NCBI GenBank assembly: GCA_977006965.1
Contig: OZ345370.1
Coordinates: 682,001 to 746,000 of the forward strand
Source of the DNA: Phymatolithon calcareum
Lineage: Eukaryota > Rhodophyta > Florideophyceae > Hapalidiales
Direction of reading: 5' to 3'
Length of the DNA stretch: 64,000 nt
Part shown: in pieces, positions 55,518-64,000 of the stretch
How positions within the stretch are numbered: the first letter of the stretch is position 1
Layout of the letters: every line of letters starts with the position of its first letter
The notes under the pieces: generated by a model
Seen by the model: the letters and a program-made list of their open reading frames with translations, nothing else
What the model was told of the DNA's origin: nothing
Database searches by the model: none
Made by a program: the position numbers and the translations under genes

Positions 55518-55779
55518 TTTTACTAACAGTAGACTTTAGTATTTAACTTTTGGGTATCTAACTAAGAGATACAAATCGCCATCATGTCCGTATTTAAACA
55601 GCGGGAGTTCCGGCCCAGATTGCCGATTGGCTTCTTGACGTAATGGCCAGAGTGTAATGCGTGGGAAACGGGCAGCAAAAATTCATGGGCTTTAAGAATT
55701 CGCCTCTTTAAAACTCAGCTCGGGCAAACTAAATTAGGTACCATCCCGCTCGCATTTTTCCAGGTGACCAGTTTGCAGC
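55518..55779. other. Intergenic region
   Basis: No feature is recognised. Confidence 0.5.
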
Positions 55780-57942
55780 ATGACTCCGAAAAACTACTTA
55801 CCTCGTCTTGATGGGCTTCGGGCTATCGCACTCACCGGCGTACTTCTTTTCCACTTCAAGGTGCCGTATTTTCAAGGTGGGTTTGCTGGTGTAGATGTTT
55901 TCCTCTCTCTTTCCGGCTTCTTGATAACCCGAAATATTCTTCGAGACGTTTCAAGTCGCTCCTTCTCTATAACTGAATTTTACAAGCGCCGTTTTTGGCG
56001 TCTGTATCCTGCATCGACATCGACAACTGCAGCTGTTTTGCTCATGTCAGTACTCGAATTCCCACCAGATCTTGCACTATCCGTCTCCAAATCTGCGATA
56101 GCCTCTATGCTTTTAAGCTCAAACGCGTACTTCAACTTTCACGCGGACTACTTTGACCAAGCAGCAAACACAAAGCCACTGCTTCATACTTGGAGTCTAT
56201 CACTAGAGGAACAATTCTACCTCATATGGCCAGTTGCCATTTTACTGGCTTCGCGATGCTACAGAAAATACGCAGTCCTTTCCACGGCACTGATATTGAT
56301 GTTTATGGCTTCTTTCGCTTGTGCTGTAATATTATCTGCTCAGCGACCGTCCTTTACCTTTTACGAACTCCCCTCTCGAATATGGCAATTTGCTTCAGGT
56401 GCTGGCATCGCCGTCTGGAACGCATCAAATGGTGATGATCATATTGAAGAGAACAGCGCCAGAGGGACTGACGCTATATTACAAAGCGAAGGAGCGTTTT
56501 CTTTGTACGACGAAGAGGATGGTCCTGAGATAGCTCCAAAGTCGCCGAAGGTAGTACAAACCCTGTCCTCCTAGATTCGTTTGCCGTCCTTGGCATAGCA
56601 GGTCTTATTACATCGTTTGGCTTACTCCCCCGTGAGGCATCCCCACAGCTCATGGTGCCAACGACTCTATGTACATGTATTCTTATCGCCCTGCCAAACT
56701 CTCAATTTTCGATGAGAATCCTTTCCAATTCTGTCCTCCTGGCCGCCGGGCGACTCTCGTACACAGCGTACCTCGTTCATTGGCCTCTATATGTGTTTGC
56801 ATCGCATACCATGTCTGGATTGAAATGGGGTGAACCGCATCCGGTTACGATGGTTGCACTGACGATATTGCTTGCCGCTGTACTAAAAAAGGGTATCGAG
56901 GACCCGGTTCGTCGCGGTCGCAATCGGATAAAGTTTCTTGTTCTAGCTGGAGTGACGATCGTTGTTGCATGCACAGGATTGTTGACAAACGGGTTTCAAT
57001 TTCGAATGGGTGACATTGATGTCAACCTGACGAATCATTATCAAGCGACGCAGTTGCGCAATTTGTGCAAGGACGGGAAGGAAAACGTCATTTACAGGAA
57101 CTTTTACTCTCACGGATGCAGAGTTGGTGACCAAAATGGAACCCGTGGTTCAATTGTGTTCTTTGGAGACTCGTTCACATTAGCACCTTGCAGGTGCGTT
57201 AGATGAAATGGGGAAAAGGCGTGCGGAATGGTACAATTTGCATTATCGAAGCGGATGCAATTTTTTACCGCAAGATGAGGCACCGGAAAGATGCAGAGCA
57301 TCGAACAAGAGACTATGGAAAGAGCTGAGTCGGCTCCCAAACACCAGTGTAGTTGCGGTAGCCAATTTATGGAAAATTGGCGACGGGATGCCGCAGCGCA
57401 TAGAAGCTTCTGTGTCCAAAATGGCGAGCGAAATGCAAGCAAGAGGACACAAACTAATGGTCATTGGGGAGCCACCAGGCTTAGGTAGGGTCGAAAGCTC
57501 GTACTACAAGTGCGCCGATCTCGCAGTGATGCCTCTTGCAAGATTTTGGAGCTGGGCGAAGCGCAGGACATTTGTCGGCGCGGCACATTGCGCAAACCTC
57601 AAAAGTGGACTTCGACCGAATAAGCACGCAGAAAGAATTAAGAAGGTATACGAAAGTATGTTTACGAAAGGGATTGCAAATGCGAGATTCGTTGATGTTT
57701 TTAAAGCCATATGCGATAGGGCCGCAGTAAAAGGCGGGTGGCTTTGCGCAGTGCCGACGAACCTCGAGACAGTTGTGTTCGATATTGGGTATAGACGAGA
57801 TTTAAGGCATTTGACTATCAAGGGCTCCAGATGGTTAAGTGAGGTGTATGAGAAAGGAATTTTTGGTAGCTCGAGACAGGGCGAAGAAGATGCCTTGGGC
57901 GGTAAGTCTAATGGGATTGTTGAAGATGCAGGAGACCTGTGA
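55780..57942 (+). pseudogene. Acyltransferase-3 / SGNH protein (OafA-like), two frameshifts
   Basis: Three consecutive frames make one protein. 55780-56574 starts MTPKNYLPRLDGLRAIAL with the acyltransferase-3 signature (RxDGLRAxA, VDVFLSLSGFLI, LLHTWSLSLEEQFYLIWP). About 56555-57206 continues the membrane domain (RLSYTAYLVHWPLYVF) and enters the SGNH part (IVFFGDSF). About 57193-57942 carries the rest, ending with the D-x-x-H-L-T-like RDLRHLTIKGSRWL. The first break needs a one-base shift near 56555-56572, the second near 57192. Neither fits an intron: GT-AG options are 11-24 nt and do not restore the frame. The SGNH serine motif reads GDSF where relatives usually have GDSH. Such proteins O-acylate surface glycans in bacteria. 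It is either a pseudogene or an intact gene with two indel errors. Confidence 0.75.
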
Positions 57943-58086
57943 ATGGAAGGAGAAATCGCACGTAGATTTCGAAAAAAGGGACGTCAATCACGGCAAAGAC
58001 CTCCTTGACATTCATGAAAATGGAACACGAGAGCCGCGGGTTAGAATGTTGTAAATATCTTTGTTGAACCCTGATCGTCTCGAACA
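57943..58086. other. Spacer to the transposon nest
   Basis: Short non-coding stretch; no feature. Confidence 0.5.
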
Positions 58087-58633
58087 CAATTGGGGAGCTG
58101 TAGACGAAACCGTTCCCTAACACATTTTAGCAAAGTATGTTTTTTCGCTTATTTTCTGACTGCCGCCTTACTGTAAGGAAAAAATTAAAAATTTATATAG
58201 TACTAGTGCGTGCTGTGATAAATATCGCAGACAGATTAGTTTTTAAAAATTCCGAAGACCCAAGGAGTTCCTTTTCTGTGAGTCACTGCAGTGCGCTTTT
58301 CACAATGTCTACGTACGCAAATCCTAATGTGATTGGCTCCAGATTGCATTTCCCAGCAATGATTTTGAAAAAGGGCCCAAAAATGATGCAATGCGAAACG
58401 GTGTCCAAATCCGGAAGCAACTGCCTGCAGTGTTCAGTGCTTGCTTCCACACACTGTAAACGTATTATGATTCAATATCAAGTATTCAAATGCGCGCAAC
58501 TTTGAATTCCATTTTCGCGCGAACCCTTAGCAGCGAGACAGAAATTAATCGAGGAAATTCACTACATGGCCACCAAAAGTTGGCAAAATTCACTACATGG
58601 CCATCACGAGCCATATCTACTACTCAACCCTAG

Positions 58634-60615
58634 TGTCTATGTGACGAACACCCTCAATTGAGGGAATTTCCCTCAATTGAGGGTGGATTTAAAATCTCGA
58701 AAAAGTTTATGAAAAAAAAGCGGAACTGATTTTGAGCGCCAGATTCGGAAAGGCGACCTTTTCTTCTTGGTGCGGAGTACCCCTTTTACTACCTTAAAAC
58801 CCCGTCGTTCGCCGGTAGGAACGAAAATCTGCTGGTCACCCAGGAAAAACACATCTGCCATGCCTCGAGAAAAAGACCCGCACCGAGTGGTCGGTGCAGC
58901 CGCACGCACCAAAGCAACATCAGTGACAAGTCCTGCACAGTGCTGCCGACTATACGGAGCGTTTTCTAGTTCAAAAAAGGTGAACGGCACGGTTCAAGAG
59001 GTGCACGTTGATGAAATCAAGGGTCGCTCGAGCACGTCACTTCGCGTGAAATGGATCCTTGTTCAGAAACCAAGCGAAAAGACTAAGATTAAGACTATCA
59101 AGAATGTTAACGTCAAGCCAGGGAAGGCTGACAAAGGCGCTTGTTCCTCTCGAATGCCTGTATCGAGTTCCAGCAGGCAATATTCTGTACCTCGAACGCC
59201 GGCTTACAGTAGTGGCGGTCGAACATCTTCTTCGCCAAACGCTGAGTTTTGCGTTCAGTATCAACCACACTCTAGACAGAAGGCAACACAAATCTAATAT
59301 ACAATCAACTGGAGCTCTAAACGCCCTCTTGTTAGTTCCTTCGCCTACACCCTGCATGGTTCTTGGGACCAACAATCGCAAGAGGAGCTTGATATCATTG
59401 CGCCAGACCGTGAGCAGAGTACTTTTGCTCATGGAGTGCAATGTTTCGAGCGCCAAGTTCTATGTCCAATTGGGGCAAGCAATACCCGTCAGTTCTGGAA
59501 AGTTCGCACTATAAACAGAGATGCTCTATCCGAGAACGGTGGCATCGGGTTCCACACACCGTACGATTCCTTCATGACGATATTTCGCCGAGTACACCTG
59601 CGAACAAGTATTGCTTAGGCATCCGCTAAGCTGAAACGAATAGGAAGAACGGAGTCTAAGATTTTCGGAATACTCGTCCTCAGGAGTTGGACGCAAAGAG
59701 ATTTATGGAAGTCTACCATGGGGAACAAGTATATCCTCGCTCCGTCATTTTCAAACAGTGGCATGACCAGAGCCAGGTTCTTCGAGTACCTCCGGTGCGT
59801 CACATTCACCGTGAAACCAAGTGAACAAGGCACTATGTCGTCCGTTGAGTACCGGTTGGCGCTCGTTCTGGATTTTATCGATGCTATTAGTGATCACAAA
59901 AACCCACTGTGTCTCTATTAGACCTGGTTCTGCTTTGCCAAGTTCATATCTCTTTGGTATGTCAACGGAGGCCATGAATTGAAAATGGCCTCCTGCACTA
60001 CATCGCCATCCACCGTAAACCGGAGAAAGGTTGCGAATTACAGAATTCAGACTAAGGAAGACGTAAGAGAATGCTGCATCTTGATCTGGGGACCTCGACA
60101 GAAGGCGAGAAGCAAAACGCTTTAGAAGGTGAAACTGCCCATAGCGCAGTTGTACTGCGCCGTCTTGTGGCCCCATACTCTGGTACAAGGCGCCTTGTCC
60201 TCCGGGATTCACTCTGCCTCGATCAATAATCATCGATGTTCAGTACTCCAAAAGGTATATTTGCTCCAAGGACGGTGTTGAAATCCACTTAACTCCTTTT
60301 GAAAATGGAAAAGTAAGCCACAGGTGGCATGATGACTACTTTAGCTGTTCAAAACAACTGCAGAGTCTGACAAGTCAAGGAATTAACCCTCGTATTCTCA
60401 TCAAGTAGTAGACTTGATGGCGCAGCAATCAACATATGTGGCATTTCAGCAGGTAGAAACTGTTTTGCTGAGCATGCTGAACACATCCACGAGCTTGATG
60501 CGTTTGATGAGCCTAATAATGAGTAGCTTTCGTTGGCAAAAAACAGTTGATTCTCATTCCCTCAATTGAGGGAAAAGTGCCCCTCAATTGAGGGAAATTT
60601 CCCGTCACATAGACA
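58634..60615 (+). mobile_element. PiggyBac-like element, 1,982 bp, CTAG-flanked
   Basis: Ends are TGTCTATGTGACG at 58634 and its complement ending at 60615, each flanked by CTAG (58630-58633 and 60616-60619). Inside both ends are two copies of the self-complementary 14-mer CCCTCAATTGAGGG. The interior encodes a broken piggyBac-type transposase on the plus strand. A second copy at 61834 begins with the same CTAG-TGTCTAT, confirming the boundary. Canonical piggyBac targets TTAA, so the CTAG flank is unusual. Confidence 0.75.
58860..60528 (+). pseudogene. PiggyBac-like (DDE_Tnp_1_7) transposase, many breaks
   Basis: Segments in order: an N-terminal block KKVNGTVQEVHVDEI...VKWILVQKPSEKT (58975-59085); FAYTLHGSWDQQSQEELDII (about 59340-59400); KIFGILVLRSW and GMTRARFFEYLRCVTF with EYRLALVLDFIDAI (59660-59890), matching the 'R-F...R' start of the piggyBac catalytic domain; IAIHRKPEKGCELQN (about 59980-60040), the typical 'R-K-P-E' block; AVVLRRLVAPYSGTRRLV (about 60150-60205); and a C-terminal ICGISAGRNCFAEHAEHIHE (about 60430-60490). 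At least six frame changes or stops separate these. The family match is by recognised block order, not by search. Confidence 0.65.
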
Positions 60616-60710
60616 CTAGCCAAGCGTACTTTCATAACTTACTCTAGCCAAAACTACTACTCATCCGTTTGTCAAAGCAATCTATGGGACAGTAAAATTT
60701 ATTGCGCGCG

Positions 60711-61379
60711 CTACTCTCTACAATTTAGATCCTCATCGCAAGCAGCATCTCCGTCATCACAACCGGCAAGGTCGACAATCATGGACTGAGCCGCTTTGTC
60801 GATTTGTTTTCGTTTCGCCTCGACGACGTTGTCGATGCTGGGTCTCTCGCATGTCTGCGAAAAGTGACCAGTGTTTCTCCACGAGGAGCAGTGACGGGCC
60901 CTCATTTCGGACGGAAAGTAGGGCCTCTTGCGCTTGCGGTCCGGCTTAGCCACAAGGTCAAACGGCACCAAATCATCCTGTACGAGCTGGTCGCCAGCGA
61001 TTGCATCACGCGTGATGCTGCCCGCATGCTGCTTTGCCCACGTTCTCAACGTCCATATGTCCCCGAACCAGTGATCGTTCCACGTGCCGAACGACACCCG
61101 ATGCTGAATCAAGCGCCTAGAAGCGTACAAAACTGCAGCGACGACGTGGCTACATGGCCGTTGGTGCTCTTCAAAGTGGCGGCAAAACAGCTGAGCGTGC
61201 TTACGTTAACGCGGAAGGTGCAACTGACTACAGATGAGTGTCAGGCGCTTTTTGTTGCGCTTCGCCACGAGCTGGGCCTTGCTCATCGACGTGCTATGGG
61301 AGATTACGATGTTGACAACGTCGTCAAAGCTTGATCCAGCGTAGTCGCCCACCTGTAGAACGAGCTTCTTCTTTTCCAT
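60711..61379 (-). pseudogene. MULE transposase remnant: N-terminus joined to SWIM zinc finger and knuckle
   Basis: Minus strand from ATG 61379: MEKKKLVLQVGDYAGSSFDD...RLTLICSQ, then in a shifted frame CTFRVNVSTLS, the usual N-terminal Cys-containing MULE domain. The frame shifts again into FCRHFEEHQRPCSHVVAAV, a SWIM-type C-x-H end (the first Cys of the pair is not obvious). A long C-terminal tail follows (61130-60711) with a knuckle CSSWRNTGHFSQTC whose second cysteine is Trp. The whole DDE catalytic region between them is missing, so this is an internally deleted, non-autonomous derivative. Confidence 0.65.
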
Positions 61380-61672
61380 GATTTCGGAATGGTTAGTGCG
61401 GGAGTGTTGTGTCTTGTGCGCTGCAGATGTACACGACAACGTGCTTACAGTAGTAGATTTGGTGAGAGATGGCCATGTAGTGAATTTTGCCAATTTTTGG
61501 TGGCCATGTAGTGAATTTCCTCGAAATTAATCGTAATTCATATTTCCTGTGTCCGCATCCTAAAACTAATACCGAAAATCGATTCAGCGCGAAAATCCGG
61601 TCCAGAGCACTTAAGAATCTCTGATTTCTATTTTTAACTTAAGGAACGGTTTGGTCTACAGCTCCCCAATTG

Positions 61673-61833
61673 AGAATAGGCGGAAGTAAAATTTTATCTT
61701 AAGGTTACCAACGCGTCAACCGACGTTTAGGCAACCGCTCTAACCAACAGGTTAGATTTTAGCCGGTCGAAAATGACTCTTGAAGAACGCCCACGAAAGC
61801 ATGTTCTCTCTGCCTGCCTGAACGGACGTCTAG
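61673..61833. other. Spacer with tRNA-A-box-like sequence
   Basis: On the minus strand GTTGGTTAGAGCG (about 61735-61747) resembles the D-arm / A box of a tRNA, but no B box or acceptor stem can be folded. It may be a SINE scrap or chance. Confidence 0.25.
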
Positions 61834-64000
61834 TGTCTATTGTGCGCATGTTCTCAGTTGAGGCAAACTTACTAAGCTAAAAAAGTTCATGTGAATGCCA
61901 TGGAACGGTTCTTTGGGGCCTCGATCAGAAAGAGCACACTTTCTTCTGTACTCAGAGATTGTAACTTGCGTTATATTAGAATGTTTTCGAGCACAGGGAG
62001 CAATATTCAATCTTCGACCGGGACAAATCAACGTCATGATGCGACAATCGAACAATGCTTGACGGCGAGTCGGCGTTCGCGTTCATACGAAATCAACCGC
62101 AGTAGCAAGTCTGGAAGACTCTATATTACGCTGACAAAGTCCAAAAAAGTAAATAGGACTGTTCTGATAAACCTCGCTGTACAAACTAGTAGTCGTTTCA
62201 GCGCTTCCTTGCGAGAAAAGTGGATCTTAGTCCAAAAATCGTCGCGAAAAACAAAGGTAAAGACCATCAAGATTATATATGTCAAGCAAGAGAATACTAC
62301 CGGTGGCGATTAAGACACGCTCCAAGTCTGACTGAGTCGCCGTCGGCAACCAGATGCATCGGTGCATGAAGTTCAGTTGCAGCTTACATTGCATTTCCGT
62401 ACCGAGCTCCTGAAGATATCGAGCGTTTTTCTGCCCGTTTTCCTATCGAAGGCAATCATGATGTCTTGCCTAGCCCCTTAGAAAATCTGAAAATCTTTGA
62501 TCGCCCAGCACCTGGCTTCCTGGCCTATGCTTTGCACGGGTCTTGGGACCAGGCATCACAAGGTGCTTCGGATCTCATCACCCCCGACGCCCACCTGCTG
62601 CTGTGGTGCATTAGCTCAAGCAGCTCAGACAAGGGGTTCTTTTGTCAATTGGAGGAATATTTCTTATCCGGTGTTGCTCAGTGTGTACTACTGAAGGCGA
62701 TAGAATCTTCGAAACCAGTGGAACTGAATCTGGCGTGCAATACGTCTGTTTCTTGGTCATGCGCTCCCAGTCTAATCTGAAAACAATGCAGAAATGACGT
62801 CTGCAAATTTGTAGCAAATGGAAGAGAAGAAACTTCTGAGTTGGTTTTAGTCTGACTCGTTTTCAAGTGGCTGGATGGCCCAGATGCTTCCCCAAATGGA
62901 TCTGGAATTCGTTGGAGCTGTGTAAACGGCAACCTAATAACCCAATGGATTTTCTCCTTAAGCGAGCTCTCTGAGATAGGACAACATGTCTTCATAGTGC
63001 ATGTGTGCTGGGATGGTGGTCCGTTCATGATGTCGCTGACGAAGTTGGACCGATATGGAGATAGCGAGGATTCCACTGCGGCCGCAAGGCGCATGACCAG
63101 AATTTCGCGGCACATAGAGTCTCTCGGTACTAATGAGACCATTGTGTCGCAGCACACACAGTAGCGCGGCATACGCATAGTCTGGTGACCATTACGTTGG
63201 GCCCATGTAAGGCTCTCCATGACATCTTGTTAGCTCCAATGACTTGAGATCAAGCGATCACCTTCACGACAGCCGTCTTCGCCATTACTGAATATCGACA
63301 ACTACCATGGAAGTGGCTCCCTCCTTGGCGTCAGCCGGATAATTGACATGCCCTTGTTGGTCTCTCAACAACACAACCAGAAGTATGTGAAAGATAGTAT
63401 TCCGCACGCGCTCAAAATGGCAGACAGAATCTCTGCCGGAAAGAGAGTCTGAATTTGCAGAATAAGGTGCATACTCGAGCTTAATCTTTTTGAGTCAGTA
63501 AGTATATTGTCTCCGTGTATGTCGTTGATTGCTGCTTACTGTACGCCGAAGCTCATGCGGAATGACAAAAGAAAAATGACTCGGCGAAAGTTTTACCAAG
63601 AGTTGTCGAAGCAGTACGGCTACATCTCAGAAGACTCGCACTACACTCGACGTCGCTCCATCACCCTGGACCCGAAGTTTGTGTCAGGAGTGGAGTTGGT
63701 ATTCATCAAACGCCAACGAAGAGGAAACGGAAAGCTGTAGATGAAGAATTCACCCCTTCTACCTTGCAAAATAGGTGCCAACTTGTGAAAAATACAGAAG
63801 GTGAAGTTCGCCTACTCATCTTGTAGCGGACTTGACGGAGCTCTATATTACGTATGTGGTACACCTATTGGTAGAAACTGCTTTGCACTGACAAGTAAAG
63901 ATGATCCATGAGCTTGATGTTATTGACGATGATGCTGATGAGCGATGCACACTTGTTTAATTCAAAAAAGGGACGTCCTAGACTCTCAAGGGATCTCGCA
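61834..64000 (+). mobile_element. Second piggyBac-like element, right end outside the window
   Basis: Begins TGTCTATTGTGCGC after CTAG at 61830-61833, like the first copy, and has a diverged version of the same subterminal CTCAnTTGAG repeat. Its transposase parts run to about 63950. The terminal complement of TGTCTAT is not seen before 64000, so the element continues beyond the window. Confidence 0.65.
61891..63950 (+). pseudogene. PiggyBac-like transposase, second copy, broken
   Basis: 61891-62313 reads ...KKVNRTVLINLAV...REKWILVQKSSRKTKVK, parallel to the first copy (KKVNGTV...VKWILVQKPSEKTKIK). 62466-62780 holds AYALHGSWDQASQGASDLIT, parallel to AYTLHGSWDQQSQEELDII. About 62940-63160 has SELSEIGQHVFIVHVCWDGG and YGDSEDSTAAARRMTRISRH. 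63507-63740 carries TRRKFYQELSKQYGY...YTRRRS. About 63820-63890 reads LDGALYYVCGTPIGRNCFAL, parallel to the first copy's C-terminus. The two copies differ by roughly 40 percent in protein, so they are separate old insertions. Multiple stops and shifts make it non-functional. Confidence 0.6.

Larger units (their letters stand above)
58541..61533. mobile_element. Mutator-like element (MULE) with nested insertion
   Basis: Near-identical inverted termini of about 60 bp (extending to about 90 bp with mismatches) lie at 58549-58612 and 61467-61524, sharing GAGGAAATTCACTACATGGC. The 11-mer GAAATTAATCG occurs directly at 58541-58551 and 61523-61533, containing the 9- to 10-bp target duplication expected of Mutator elements. 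The right part (60620-61522) encodes MULE pieces on the minus strand. The left part is only about 80 bp because a piggyBac-like element sits at 58634-60615. Confidence 0.8.
58087..61672. mobile_element. Outermost inverted-repeat element enclosing the nest
   Basis: Positions 58087-58120 and 61639-61672 are inverted copies matching at 32 of 34 bases (CAATTGGGGAGCTGTAGAC and onwards). They enclose the Mutator-like element with about 420 bp of extra sequence on the left and 105 bp on the right. No transposase belongs to this layer and no target duplication was found, so the superfamily is open. A genuine inverted duplication rather than a transposon is the alternative. Confidence 0.65.

Noticed and set aside
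56555-56575. Mini-intron rescuing the acyltransferase frame
   Set aside because: The only GT-AG option is 24 nt, a multiple of three, and does not restore the frame.
59751-60233. A 160-codon minus-strand ORF inside the piggyBac-like element
   Set aside because: It is antisense to recognisable plus-strand transposase blocks (RKPEKGCE, VLRRLVAPY).
61690-61760. tRNA gene on the minus strand
   Set aside because: Only an A-box-like GTTGGTTAGAGCG is present; no anticodon stem, T arm or acceptor stem can be formed.
62678-63220. A 180-codon minus-strand ORF in the second piggyBac-like element
   Set aside because: Antisense shadow of plus-strand transposase segments; no domain.
1-64000. CRISPR arrays, bacterial operons, rRNA genes
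   Set aside because: Spliceosomal introns, eukaryote-specific genes and transposons show nuclear eukaryotic DNA; no regularly spaced short repeat array or rRNA segment was seen.

Overview
This is a stretch of an intron-poor eukaryotic nuclear genome, most likely from a red alga. The main evidence is a nuclear gene for a CpcS/CpeS-type phycobiliprotein lyase with a plastid-transit-like leader, next to standard eukaryotic housekeeping genes. Other support comes from a cyanobacterial-style MutS with an Arg/Ser-rich leader and from a TOR kinase of about 2,870 residues carried almost entirely on one exon. Only four spliceosomal introns are modelled in intact genes (95, 102, 154 and 85 nt, all GT-AG). 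The species cannot be named from the sequence alone.

The window alternates gene islands with transposon-rich, gene-free DNA. Positions 1-13.7 kb hold no convincing intact gene. They contain a decayed reading frame, an array of 60-bp tandem repeats, a Harbinger/Myb-like remnant, an 883-bp terminal-inverted-repeat element with 5-bp target duplications, a Tigger-like MITE, a small tandem duplication, two double-hairpin loci and a piggyBac fragment. Positions 13.8-21.5 kb carry a cytosolic/vacuolar-type alpha-mannosidase (GH38) convergent with mutS. Positions 21.8-25.0 kb hold a 5'-truncated LINE with clean 15-bp target duplications, and a broken copy of the transporter gene fused to a LINE 3' tail.

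Positions 25.8-42.0 kb form the main gene island: DONSON (-), eIF4E (+), aminodeoxychorismate synthase pabAB (-), TOR (+) and an SLC35F-like transporter (-). DONSON/eIF4E and pabAB/TOR are head-to-head pairs with 257 and 402 bp between start codons. Positions 42.0-46.9 kb are gene-free, with old coding debris and a third double hairpin. Positions 46.9-55.5 kb carry a MYORG-like GH31 glycosidase, the bilin lyase, an unknown internally repetitive protein (-) and the AP-3 beta adaptin. Positions 55.8-57.9 kb carry a bacterial-type acyltransferase-3/SGNH gene broken by two frameshifts.

From 58.1 kb to the right edge the DNA is a nest of transposons: an outer inverted repeat encloses a Mutator-like element, which encloses a piggyBac-like element. 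A second piggyBac-like copy follows and runs off the window.

The intact genes cover unrelated core functions: TOR and eIF4E link nutrient signalling to translation, DONSON and MutS act in DNA replication and repair, AP-3 in vesicle traffic, pabAB in folate synthesis, and two glycosidases in glycan turnover. No operon-like logic is expected. The most unusual structural signal is a recurring double hairpin made of two abutting perfect or near-perfect inverted repeats, found at three unrelated sites.
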